Positions 25,171-34,914 of a stretch of DNA of 64,000 nt are shown in pieces. Where the stretch lies: the NCBI GenBank assembly GCA_006503535.1, contig QYRS01000007.1:310001-374000 (forward strand). Direction: 5' to 3'. The position numbers and the translations under genes were made by a program. How positions within the stretch are numbered: the first letter of the stretch is position 1; each line of letters starts with the position of its first letter. Under the pieces are notes generated by a model. It saw nothing but the letters and a program-made list of their open reading frames with translations. It searched no databases and had not been told where the DNA came from. The DNA comes from Arthrinium phaeospermum. Taxonomy: Eukaryota > Ascomycota > Sordariomycetes > Amphisphaeriales > Apiosporaceae.

Positions 25171-26358
25171 AATATAAAAAACTTTTATATATAAAATATA
25201 CTTTATAAATTAAAATAAAATTTAAAAAATAAACTTTAAAGTATATTTTAACCTTTATAATTAAATTAATTTTTTTATATAAAAATATACTTTAAATATA
25301 ATTTAAATAATTAATTATAGTTTTATTATTTTAAAGAGTATTAATTTTATAAAATAATACTTTATTAAAATATAAAAATATAAATAAAGATATACTTTAA
25401 GAGGTATTATTTTTATTTTAAAGATAAGCTTTTAAATAATAAGTTTAATATTTATAAAATAATCAAATTATTTTTTTAAATTTTTAATATAATATATAAT
25501 AAAAAAGAATTTAAAAATAAATATATTAAATGATAATAATCGATATTAAATTAAATAAAATATATAATAAATATAATTTAAGTACGTTACGTTATATAGT
25601 ATTTAAAGTTTTTAAATTTTATTTTATACCGTTAAAATAAATTAATTTCGATTTGTAATAATTTATTAAATATAGTATTTAAAAGATAAAATTTAATAAT
25701 TATAAACTAAATAAAATAGTATTTTAAACGATTTTTAATATTTTATACTTTAATATATAATATTTATATACTTATAAGAATTTTTATAAAAATTAATTTA
25801 TTAAGTTTTTTATTTTAAAAAATATAATTTTTACTCTTTTTTATATAGGGAAAAATTCTTATTATTATTTAAAATATTATATTTAATTTAATAAAAATAA
25901 ATATAATTTAAATTTAAGATATATATTTTATTTTTATACTTAAATACTTATTATTATAAAAAGTTGTAAAAAAATTATTCTATTAAATTTAATATTAATT
26001 TTAAATATATTATTTTATTTATAAATTATTAAAAGTATTTAAAAATTAATATAAAGTAAATTTTAATATATTTTTAAATTTAATATATTATATAAATATT
26101 AGAAAAGTTATTTTTATTTTAAAATATTAATATTATAATTAATTTTATTTTATTATAATCATTATAAAACATTTATATTTTTTATTATATTTTAAAGTTT
26201 ATTTTAACCTTAATAAATTAATTAAAATTTATATTATAATAATATATTATATAATAATTAAAAAGAATATAAATAAATAAAAAGGTATATTTTTACCTAT
26301 TTTTATCGATTTAATATATTATTTTAGAAATAGAGGGAAATCGACGATTTTAGTGCGA

Positions 26359-26406
26359 AATGGGTGGCGGTTGCTAGGGGGTGACGGTAGCTTGGGGTTT
26401 AACCTT
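26359..26406 (-). repeat. Right terminal inverted repeat
   Basis: Partner of 25123-25170. It is itself enclosed by a perfect 10-base inverted repeat, TAGTGCGAAA at 26351-26360 and TTTCGCACTA at 26411-26420; only a diverged trace (AGCGCAACC) is present outside the left repeat. Confidence 0.85.
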
Positions 26407-26702
26407 ACGGTTTCGCACTAGTAAGAGCGGCTCAAGTACTAGCATACTACAGTACAGTGTACAAGGCCCGAGGAGAGGCGGGGCGGGATGACACGATTAT
26501 CAATCAGTACAGCATTACCAATCCTGGGACATGTCATGAGCGGGCCGTCTCCAGCGGTTCTTCCCGAGTATTTAATCCCCCGAGGTAGAAGCTGATGAGT
26601 CCGTGACTTGGGCCTGCAGTCAAACCATTCATTTTAAGTCATCTTGAACTTACAAAAGAGAAACTCCATTCAAATCATTACACAGAACAAGACCAAGCAG
26701 AG

Positions 26703-27677
26703 ATGGCTCCATCACGTGTTGTGCTGGTGACCGCGGCGTCGGGCCACATCGGCGAGCACCTCATCCCGCTCCTCGCCTCAGACCCGACCCTCAAGCTCGT
26801 CCTCCCCACCAGCCGGGCCTCCAGTCTGCAAGCCCAGCTCGCCCAGCACCAGCAATGCCAGCCAGGCAGCAACATCTTCATCGAGGAGGGCTCCATCAAG
26901 GACCCGCGGTGGTTCCAAACCCTCCTCGCCTCCCACCAAGTCGATACCCTCTTCCTGAACCTGACGGGCGACGACGAGCTCTTCACGACGCTCAACTGCC
27001 TCGACAGTGCCGCCCGCTCCGGCACCGTCAAGCAGCTCATCTACATCTCGGGCTGCGTGGACACGGACTCGAGCGAGACCATCCAGCGCCGCATCGTGGC
27101 CACGTGCTCGGCGGCGCACGTCCTGGTCAAGCCGCTCATCGAGCAGAAGCTGGCGCACGGCGGGTTCCCCTTCGATTGGACCGTGCTGCGGCCGACGCTG
27201 TTCTTCACCAACGACCTGCGGTCCAGGCAGAGCATGCTCGAGACGGGGGTCTTCGACGTGCCCTTCGGCGAGGCCGGGCTGAGCCGTGTGGCGCCTTGGA
27301 ACATTGCGCTGGCTGTCAAGAACCTCGTGGCTGCCTACGACGGTGACGGCAAGAATAAGTGGAACCAGAAGAAGGTCGCCGTGGGGTCTCGGAAGTGGTT
27401 CAAGGGCTCCGAGATGGCGCGGCTTTGGTCCGAGGCTCTAGGCAAGGAGATTACGGTGCTCCCCGGTAACGAAGAGGGCTTCGAGAAGTTCGAGGACGGG
27501 TTCGGGGCACTGGCGGGGCCGGCTTGGGGAAGGGATCTGCGGTTGATGCACGAGACGTTTGCGGCGCATGGGTTTGGCATGACTGAGGAGCAGTATCAGC
27601 AGCAGGTGGAGCTGCTGGGCCGGGAGCCGGATGACTACACAGAGTGGGTGAAGGCTACCGGTTCTCAGTGGGTTTGA
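26703..27677 (+). CDS. NmrA-like atypical short-chain dehydrogenase family protein (324 aa)
   Basis: NAD(P)-binding Rossmann protein of the NmrA/HSCARG-like group; members act as redox-sensing regulators or as reductases. Single exon from the first ATG. The N-terminus VVLVTAASGHIGEHLIPLL carries the dinucleotide-binding loop. Later segments (LFLNLTGDD, LIYISGCVDTDS, WTVLRPTLFFTNDL, AVGSRKWFKGSEMARLWSEA) fit the NmrA layout. There is no classical SDR Tyr-x3-Lys pair. It starts about 280 bases right of the RIP relic, and its GC-rich coding sequence shows no sign of RIP leakage. Whether it is an enzyme or a regulator cannot be told. Confidence 0.82.
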   Translation: MAPSRVVLVTAASGHIGEHLIPLLASDPTLKLVLPTSRASSLQAQLAQHQQCQPGSNIFIEEGSIKDPRWFQTLLASHQVDTLFLNLTGDDELFTTLNCLDSAARSGTVKQLIYISGCVDTDSSETIQRRIVATCSAAHVLVKPLIEQKLAHGGFPFDWTVLRPTLFFTNDLRSRQSMLETGVFDVPFGEAGLSRVAPWNIALAVKNLVAAYDGDGKNKWNQKKVAVGSRKWFKGSEMARLWSEALGKEITVLPGNEEGFEKFEDGFGALAGPAWGRDLRLMHETFAAHGFGMTEEQYQQQVELLGREPDDYTEWVKATGSQWV

Positions 27678-27888
27678 TGTGGAGGCGGAACAGCCGGGCA
27701 GCAACCCCTATCTGATTTCTTGAAGAGTAGCATGCTTGATCAGTCAGGATTCACCAATAGCTACAAATTACAAACCGCCATGTCAAAAACCCTAAGAGAC
27801 TTGAACGCAACCTTCTTCAGGTGATATATAACAGATGACAGAAGATTTCATCACTCAAGTTGGATTGGTGGGTAGTAAAGTCTTCCGC

Positions 27889-27915
27889 TTGGCGGATTTG
27901 GCGGATTTGGCGAAT
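27889..27915 (+). repeat. Three tandem copies of TTGGCGGAT
   Basis: Two perfect 9-base units and a third with one change (TTGGCGAAT). The unit resembles an E2F/MBF-like TTTGGCGG core, which may be chance. Confidence 0.7.
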
Positions 27916-28190
27916 TTTGAACCTCAAACTAGACAGGGATCTTACACATTAGATTCATCACTCAGTTGCCGGTGGTGATGAGTTTGGTCCGGTTTTCTCG
28001 TAGGCGGCTTCGTGTACCATAGAGTCCAGGCCGGAAGTCGTGCTGCATAAGGGGGCCTGAAGAGGTAGAGGCAGCGACCTAGATAATTGGATACTTGTCA
28101 AGTATAGAGTCGAGTCGTCTTTAGCATCGGGGGCCCCGAAGGTTGAGCCGGTAAACATCGGATAAGCATGCCGAAGATTCGGGGCCTCGG

Positions 28191-28202
28191 CGGAACCCTC
28201 CG
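28191..28202. promoter_or_regulatory. CGG-N6-CCG palindrome, possible Zn2Cys6 factor site
   Basis: CGGAACCCTCCG, extended to GCGG-N6-CCGC, lies about 235 bases before the ATG at 28437. This spacing is that of Ppr1/UaY-type zinc cluster regulators. It is a motif match only. Confidence 0.35.
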
Positions 28203-28436
28203 CTAATGCGGGGGATGGCCGATAACGACCTGATTACGGAAGCGCAGCCTCAAGTAGGACGGCTACTAGTCGACTCTAGCCCGAAGACGCGGACATATCA
28301 CTTTTACTTATGTACATGCGTATTCTGCCATTGCCTTTACATCTCACCGCATCCTCTTAACTCCTCTCTTTTTGAGTTGTTTGCTCCCAGTACATTAGAA
28401 GCGAACCCGGCCAGACTGGTTTCTGCGGTGTTTATT

Positions 28437-29933
28437 ATGATGGCAACGGCTGTTGAATATGACGGGGCTACGGCCACTGGTAAACCCGAGGCAGAGAACT
28501 TTGCGCATGAGAGCGTGACGCCTCACGGTTCCCGGGGAGGGAAGTTGCGCGTCAAAGGACCCACGTTGTCTCAAGATGAGCTGGACATTCTGAGACAGCC
28601 ACTGCAACTCCCCTTCTCAGGCCGGACGGTAAAGAACAGGTTTCTGAAGGCGCCCATGACGGAGCGGCTGTGCCAGTGGAACAAAGAAGGCGAAGATATC
28701 AGCGCGCGGGGGCTCCCCACTGCGGAGTACGAGCAACTGTACCAGCGCTGGGGCGAGGGCGAGATCGGCATCATCGTGACGGGCAACATCATGCTCAAAT
28801 ACGACGCCGTCGAGGGCTACGGCAACGCGATCCTATGTGACGACCACGACGGCCGCATCGAAGCCTTCCGGCGCGTGACGTCCGCCGCCAAGAAGCACGG
28901 GTCCCTGATGATCGCGCAGATCTCGCACCCAGGCCGCCAGGGCAACGCGGTCCTCAACCCGAACCCCGTCAGCGCCAGCGACGTGCAGCTGCAGGTCCAG
29001 TGGATGGGCACGAGCTTCAACAAGCCGCGCCCCTTGTCGGTGGACGAGATCCGGTCCATGGTCTCCGACTGGGGCGAGACGGCCTACCTGTGCCACCGCG
29101 CTGGCTTCGACGGCGTGCAGATCCACTGCGCCCACGGCTACCTGCTCGCCCAATTCCTCTCCCAAACCACCAACAAGCGCACCGACGCATACGGCGGCAC
29201 CCTCGAAAACCGCAGCCGGATCGTGCTTGAAGTCATCGCCGAGATCCGGCGGCGCGTGCCGGATCCTTCTTTTGTTATCTGTGTCAAGCTCAACTCGGTC
29301 GAGTTCCAGCCCGGCGGCTCCACCCCAGACGACTGCCGCGACCTCTGCCTGCGACTCCAAGACGAGGGCCGCGTCGACTTCGTGGACCTCTCGGGCGGCA
29401 CCTTCGAGGGCCGCGCCTTCGAGCACAAGAAGGAGTCGACGCGCGCCCGCGAGAGCTACTTCATCGAGTTCGCCGACATGATCCGCCCCCTGCTGACCAA
29501 GACCCTCGTGTACGTGACGGGCGGGTTCCGGAGCGCGTCGGGCATGGCCGACGCCGTGCGCGGCGGCGCCTGCCACGGCGTGGGGATCGGGCGGCCGCTG
29601 GGGGCGGAGCCGTACCTCTGCCGCGACCTGCTGCGCGGGGCCGAGGCCGGGGCGCTCGAGAGCTTCGTGCCGGTGCCGCAGAGCACGCAGGCGACGGGGA
29701 CGCAGATTGCGCAGATCGGGCACGGGCACGCGGCGGTGAGCGATTACAGCGATGAGGAGGAGGTCCGGCGCTGGGAGCAGGAGTTTCGGAGGGAGGCGGT
29801 GAGGAAGGAGGGGGTTTGCCGGTGGTGGACTCGTCGGGGTTTCCGCTGTTTGAGGCGCAGAGTGGGTTTTATTATTTGCGGTAGAGAGCGGTGTTTCTTT
29901 TGGAGTACGTTTTATGCGGTATCGAGAGAATAG
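28437..29933 (+). CDS. NADH:flavin oxidoreductase of the Old Yellow Enzyme family, C-terminus probably frameshifted
   Basis: FMN-dependent TIM-barrel reductase of the Old Yellow Enzyme type, which usually reduces activated C=C bonds. Family blocks: LQLPFSGRTVKNRFLKAPMT, QISHPGRQGN, then GFDGVQIHCAHGYLLAQFLS and TNKRTDAYGGTLENRSRI, the substrate- and FMN-binding region. VYVTGGFRS and GVGIGRPLGAEP are the phosphate-binding strand. The first ATG with family-like sequence nearby is 28437 (MMATAVEYDG); the frame is open further up but the sequence there does not look coding. After about 29810 the frame turns to Arg/Trp/Cys-rich residues and runs to 29933. The +1 frame instead gives GLPVVDSSGFPLFEAQSGFY and stops at 29884, as expected for this family. 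One G missing from the GGGGG run at about 29811 would explain it. Confidence 0.88.
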   Translation: MMATAVEYDGATATGKPEAENFAHESVTPHGSRGGKLRVKGPTLSQDELDILRQPLQLPFSGRTVKNRFLKAPMTERLCQWNKEGEDISARGLPTAEYEQLYQRWGEGEIGIIVTGNIMLKYDAVEGYGNAILCDDHDGRIEAFRRVTSAAKKHGSLMIAQISHPGRQGNAVLNPNPVSASDVQLQVQWMGTSFNKPRPLSVDEIRSMVSDWGETAYLCHRAGFDGVQIHCAHGYLLAQFLSQTTNKRTDAYGGTLENRSRIVLEVIAEIRRRVPDPSFVICVKLNSVEFQPGGSTPDDCRDLCLRLQDEGRVDFVDLSGGTFEGRAFEHKKESTRARESYFIEFADMIRPLLTKTLVYVTGGFRSASGMADAVRGGACHGVGIGRPLGAEPYLCRDLLRGAEAGALESFVPVPQSTQATGTQIAQIGHGHAAVSDYSDEEEVRRWEQEFRREAVRKEGVCRWWTRRGFRCLRRRVGFIICGRERCFFWSTFYAVSRE

Positions 29934-31365
29934 AAATGCCACGGTGCTGTTGTTGCGTACTTGTGTGAGCAGCATCTCCTTTTGCGCCGATGGTTGGTTT
30001 GTCTGATTACTGTTCATGCGTCAGCGTATGATGCTATTTGGCGGGACTACTAGAAATAAAACAATATGAACGTCCATTGATTTCTGTATTTTAACAGTTA
30101 GGGCGGGCGGTGGTGATGAGTCAAGAGCATCACGATGTTGAACTTCTAAGTTCTGCGAACGAATAAGTGGGTCGTTTCGTGAATAGGGGTAAATTGGTGA
30201 AATAAGAGGGATAGGAACTTGGCCAGATCTTCTCAAGACAACGCAAACAGAACAAATTCGATTGAGCTGTGGTATCTTTGTATGAACAGAACCGGGTCTT
30301 CCTGTCCGACGTACGAGTAATTCGGGTTGCTGGGGGAGTGGCTCAGATAATGATGGTGAAGATGGCCAGCTGCAAGATGGTATGGCTACAGGTTGAAGGT
30401 GTCTCATGCTTTTACAACGCTTCTGTATCAGTGAATTGCAAGTTAGGCAACCAAGAGAAGCCCCAGAGTGAGCTCCCAGTCTCCAGGTGTACAGGTGCCC
30501 TGCTGGACGCGTCCCATAGCTGGAGCTTGACGCGGTGACCAACAGGTGTATTGAAGCTGTACCAGCTACAGCTCCCCCCACCAGCAACCCGCCCAGCACC
30601 AGAACAATCCCCTACCTAGCTAGGTAGCTACATAATTGATAACAACAGGCCAGTCTTTCAACAGCAACAGTCAGGTTATCGGTCCACTGGCCGAGTGGTT
30701 AATCTTACGAAACAAGTTTGACACAATTACCAAACGGATACAGGCCGCCACCCACCCTGCCACCTATCACACCTATCACACCAATAAGTCGTAACACGTA
30801 AGACCCACCAACCTGACTGTGCTAAACCGGCGATGGTAAGCCGTAAATAACTAAATACCCGGAAGACAGATAACCATGTGACCTGGGGTGGGACATGGCC
30901 TGTCGAGGAGGGGCGCGACTGTCTAGCAGCTGGAGTCGGGCCTGAAGGACGTTGTTTCTTCTTTTGCTTTTTTTTTGTTCTTGTCATTCGCTTTTCGCTT
31001 TTCTTCGATCTTGTTTGTCACTTCTCCCATCTGATGAAACGCGATACAACTACACGAGCTCATTTACCAAGATATCTACATGCTCTCATGCCAAGCTATG
31101 GGATGTCGGATCCGGATATGTATCAAGGTGGTTCTGTGATAAGAAGCATTTACCCAACTGTCTTATTGCCAACTGATGCTAAAACATTGCTTGAGATTTG
31201 ACGATAGATATGGAAACAGTACGAGATGGGCAAGTTCCACTTCACCTCTGATGGAACCAGTTCAGATGCGGTCTCTGATCCTACCCAATTCTGGATGGTG
31301 ATACGTTGAGCACCCCGTTAATCACTTGCCCCTGCTCGTAATTGGTGCGCTACTTTTACTCTCTG
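29934..31365. other. Intergenic stretch without a convincing gene
   Basis: Open frames here start at non-ATG codons or lack coding character. It contains a 16-base palindrome (30612-30627) and a lone tRNA A-box-like sequence near 30688 without a B box. Confidence 0.45.
30612..30627. repeat. Perfect 16-base palindrome
   Basis: CTACCTAGCTAGGTAG equals its own reverse complement. The role is unknown; it may be chance. Confidence 0.8.
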
Positions 31366-32880
31366 TCATGAAATGCTTGGTCCATACAAGTTCTCCTGTT
31401 GCTGCTGAAGGTAAGGCTGGATGCAGGCTTGTCCTGTAACCGTCTTGTGGTGACTCTTCAGAGTATCAGCGCGGGCGAACTTCTGGTGACAACCCCAAGA
31501 TTGGCCGTTGTTCAAAATGCCACCGCATTCGAACTGTTTTTCTTGATGTGTTGCTTCGTGCCTGGTCCTGTCATTTTCCCTAGCAAAACCCGTACCACAC
31601 ACGCTGCAGAGAAAGTCCCGCTTTCCGCCGTGCGTGATCATGTGCGAGTCAAGGTTGAACTTCTTGGTGAAGGACTTTTGACACTCGGGGCACTCATATT
31701 CGGTTTTTCGAACCCGCTTGGCTTCGGGTGCCTTTAGAGTGTTGTAATCATCTTTCGCCACCCCAGTGAACACGGGCTTCGGCCGTTTCGGCGGAGCGAT
31801 CTCCGTCTCCTTCGGGAACTCGTCTTCATCATTTTCTTGCATTATCGCGTGGACGTCCTTCTTGTGCTTCAGGAGCTCTTTCATGGTGCTCATGCCCATT
31901 GTTGACGATGGGCAGCCCATGATGTCGCAGCGAAATGGGCGTGTATGTTTCAGCAGGTGCGAGTCCCTCTGCTGCAAAGTCTGAAAGCCCAGGTAGAAGT
32001 AACGGCAGCTCATCCTTGGACATCTAAACAAATTCTTCCCGTATATTCGTTCCAATGCGTCTCGGCCATCCACCCCAGTGGCGTTGTCATATGCTGTCTC
32101 AAGATGTCCGCGCACTGTGCGTACCACCGAGGCTAGATCTAACGCGACTTCCCCTGGCTTCATCTCGCCTAAGAACGTCAGCTCTTTTCTTGCTGATGAT
32201 ACTACAGCCTCCAAATTGCTGTAGAAATCGAAGTCTTCGAAGAATTGTAGCTTTTTGGCATTGTCTTGTGATCTGTAGAACTGTTTCGTCGGAGGTGTGA
32301 AATGAATGGCGAGGAAGGCTTCCACAGGCTCCTGCAACTCCTGCAACAATCCATCGTCACAATCTGGCTGCGTTAAGCCGTTTTCGAAATGCCGTAGCCA
32401 ATAGGGGGTGGCATAATCCATGAAAGCGTAATATCCGCTCCTGACTGAGCTAACGATGTCGGCTGTGCTTCGAAACCCCGGCATGTTCAAGTAGTTTAAA
32501 CAAAGCGCTGCGTTAGACACCTCGATACGAGCCAGATCCAAATGTCTCTCTTCAACAAGAAAACTGATAAATGTCAGTCGTATGGTCAGCGTGGTAGGAA
32601 TGAAGTGTGCCTCACGACTTTGCAGTCAAGTGGACGAGCTCAACTGTACCATCGTCTCGCATATCCACTAGAGGACCACATAGATCTTTAATATCTTTTC
32701 GAATTCTGCGCCGCTCCATCTCAACGCTTTGCTGGTCAATGTTGATCGCCTTTGCTGCTTGAATTTCATGCCATCTGATAGGCCGAATTGCAGATATCAA
32801 CCACCGCAGAATGAACAGTGTGGACTCTCGTGCTGATAATGATGCATTGTCCAATATGCGGCGTGTTATACGTGAATAGC
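31366..32880 (-). pseudogene. N-terminally truncated NACHT-type protein fused to C2H2 zinc fingers
   Basis: Two exons remain: 32616 to about 32880, and 31366-32563. The upstream part matches the region after the NTPase in fungal NACHT/STAND proteins: ARESTLFILRWLISAIRPI, RWHEIQAAKAI, KDLCGPLVDMRDDGTVELV, then HLTAK and SFLVEERHLDLARIEVSNA across the intron. A helical region follows, then C2H2 fingers (YECPECQKSFTKKFNLDSHM, CSVCGTGFARENDRTRH) and a final Cys/His-rich segment. The effector domain, P-loop and NTPase core are missing: homology stops at about 32880, where plus-strand helicase sequence begins. STAND proteins with C2H2 tails are common in fungal genomes and some act in non-self recognition. 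The remaining exons are intact, so a short transcript is possible. Confidence 0.68.
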
Positions 32881-32934
32881 TTTGGCATAGCAAAGTTGTC
32901 AGACTTGTGGCTGGCACAAGGACCTCAAATTGGG

Positions 32935-34914
32935 GAGAAAGGTCCAAGACTAGCGGGTGAGGATGCCGGTGGCAATGGTGATGACACTGAGATTGAGACA
33001 ATCTTCAATGGGCTCACACATGACCAACAACTACAAAAGCAAGTTACTAATAGAGGGATCAGAACTGTTCTCCAAAAGTAAGTAACTACTTTACCCCGAA
33101 ACTTAAGAATAGCCAGTCGACATCACAGAAGCCACCAAAGGGAGGCAATTGACTTCATTTTGCGCAGGGAGGCGACAAACCTTTCGTCTGAGCTCAATCT
33201 TTGGGAGGAATATGAAACTGCATCTGGAGGTATCGTGTGGGTAGTTGATGTCTCAGAAGTACAAGCACTGAGCTTACCGTGTCATATTCTAGGTACCAAC
33301 ATAGAATAACCGGCACCCGGCGAGCTCAGCCCGAGGAGACTCAGGGTGGCATACTTGCTGATGAAATGGGCCTTGGTAAGACCATAGTCACACTGGCTGT
33401 GGTAGACTCGAAAATATCGGTCTCTTATATCAGTTAGATATCGTTCTAACCACATACGCCACCATATCCTCCGAGATCCGTCGTGGCAAGAGCAAGCTTA
33501 GTGCCATTGAATGGTTCAGAATCGTGCTAGACGAAGGCAAGCAGTCCACTATAGATATTACACCCTCATTGTATCTAACAAATAGCGTATAGCCCATGAT
33601 ATTGGAAACAGGACTACTCGACAGTTTGAGGTTGCTGCAAGCCTGGCAGCTCAGCGTCGATGGTGTCTGACCGGAACACCCATCCAGAACTCTCTAGAAG
33701 ATCTGGGCGCATTGATTGCGTTCTTAAGAATCCCACTCCTCGAAGATGCCTTGCCATTTCAGAGATTCATTGTCAACCAGTCGAAGCAAGGTACCAGGTA
33801 TCGAGTCAGAAACATCCGCACTTTACTGGAATCCATTTGTCTACGGCGAACCAAGGAGATCATTGGGCTGGCAAATCCGATGCAAGAAATCCGTGAACTT
33901 ACCTTCACGGATGTCGAGAGACACCAAAACAATCAACTACTGCGCAAGTACGAAGCGCTGATCGATCTGGGGGTAAGTGGTCATGAAACCAAACGTGCCG
34001 CCACAGCCAAGGTGCAGTCATTTCTGAGCTTCGTCTGTTTTGCAATCACGGACTTCCCCCAGCCGGCGAGCTGGTCAAAGGAATTGATCCTGATGAGTTT
34101 CTTACGTATCTACAACACCTTGACGAGACAGTATCCGTGTACTGTGGCAGTACGATCTTTACTATTGATGATATACCCGGCACCGGTGGGGGAGCATTCT
34201 TTCGGGATGCTCACATTTATTGTGCTGCGACTGCTTTGTCCATCGGCATTCAACAGAAGCAGATTGCCCGAAGTGCAGAGAGACCAAGGACCAACCTAGT
34301 TTGGAAACTTTCTCGTTTGAGTCACAGCCAAGGGGAATGGGAGAGAGCCTGCTTCAACCTGTTATACGGGCCCAGCGATACCCGACCAAATTACTCTCTT
34401 TTTTGGGTGACATCGGACAGCAACGAAATAGTAAGAGGCAAGTACCCAAAACGCATAGTTGGGTTGATCTCGGGCCATCAAATGTCCATGATTCGTCTAA
34501 TATCGTTTTAGTATCGTGTTTTCATCCTGGACCAAAACACTTAGGCTTGCCTGTCAGCTACTAGAAAGCAAAGGACTACCTTATCATTAGTTCATGGCGG
34601 TCTACCAAACCCAAAGCGTCATCGGAAACTGAGAACTTTCCAATCCTCGACGAAAGTGAATATACTATTACTCGTGACTCTCGGAACAGGGGCGGTTGGG
34701 TAAGTATGCGGACGAGACAGTTACAGGAGGTTCTATAACTAACTATATGGCATGAAGCCTCAATCTTGCTACGGCATCACGCATATATCTTCTTGAACCG
34801 CAGTGGAACCCTTCGGTTGAGAAGCAAGCTTTCGGTAGAGCTCTACGATTGGGACAAACTGAACAGGTCACTATCATTCGTTATATCATGAAAGACACTG
34901 TCGAGGATGTATAA
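32935..34914 (+). pseudogene. Decayed SNF2-family RING helicase (Rad5/Rad16/HLTF-like)
   Basis: Pieces of a DNA-dependent ATPase appear in order but in changing frames. N-terminal IETIFNGLTHDQQLQKQ, then HQREAIDFILRREA, then Walker A GGILADEMGLGKT. After a deletion come LDIVLTTYATISSEIRRGKS and the DEAH box, split by a GC-AG intron at 33537-33592. The next pieces are RRWCLTGTPIQNSLEDLGAL, LRRTKEIIGLANP and a RING-like stretch with HIYC and CPKC. The C-terminal helicase part includes VFSSWTKTLRLACQLLESKG, LLVTLGTGAVG, LNLATASRIYLLEPQWNPSV, QAFGRALRLGQTEQV and the end TVEDV-stop at 34914. Internal stops, frameshifts and loss of about 60 or more residues after Walker A make it non-functional. 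Confidence 0.85.

Larger units (their letters stand above)
25111..26420. mobile_element. RIP-degraded transposon relic with terminal inverted repeats
   Basis: Between about 25171 and 26340 the DNA is almost only A and T; for example 25981-26040 and 26041-26100 each contain a single G or C. The block is bounded by two 48-base inverted repeats (25123-25170 and 26359-26406). Together this fits an ancient cut-and-paste DNA transposon, about 1.3 kb in its present form, whose interior was eroded by RIP (C-to-T changes on both strands), while the ends escaped most change. CpA is almost absent inside, the expected RIP signature. No coding potential is left. The superfamily cannot be told; no target-site duplication is obvious. 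Confidence 0.75.
27678..28436. other. Intergenic region NmrA-like gene to oxidoreductase gene
   Basis: Holds a short tandem repeat (27889-27915) and a zinc-cluster-type palindrome (28191-28202). A GATAAG site lies near 28160, and CCCCGAA/TTCGGGG inverted elements lie between about 28133 and 28184. The frame of the downstream gene is open upstream to 28206, but that part looks like leader sequence. Confidence 0.5.

Noticed and set aside
25171..26340. AT-rich block as a centromere or replication origin
   Set aside because: It is too short for a fungal regional centromere, and the paired terminal repeats explain it better as a degraded transposon.
28206..28436. In-frame upstream extension of the flavin oxidoreductase
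   Set aside because: The sequence does not resemble the family N-terminus and carries the promoter-like motif cluster; the ATG at 28437 fits better.
28833..30017. 394-codon minus-strand open frame
   Set aside because: Antisense shadow of the flavin oxidoreductase, rich in Ala/Val/Leu/Arg as expected for a GC-rich complement.
30681..30700. TGGCCGAGTGG, an exact match to a class II tRNA A box
   Set aside because: No B box (GGTTCRANNCC) follows within 100 bases and the acceptor arm has no partner, so this is not an intact tRNA gene; chance or a small relic.
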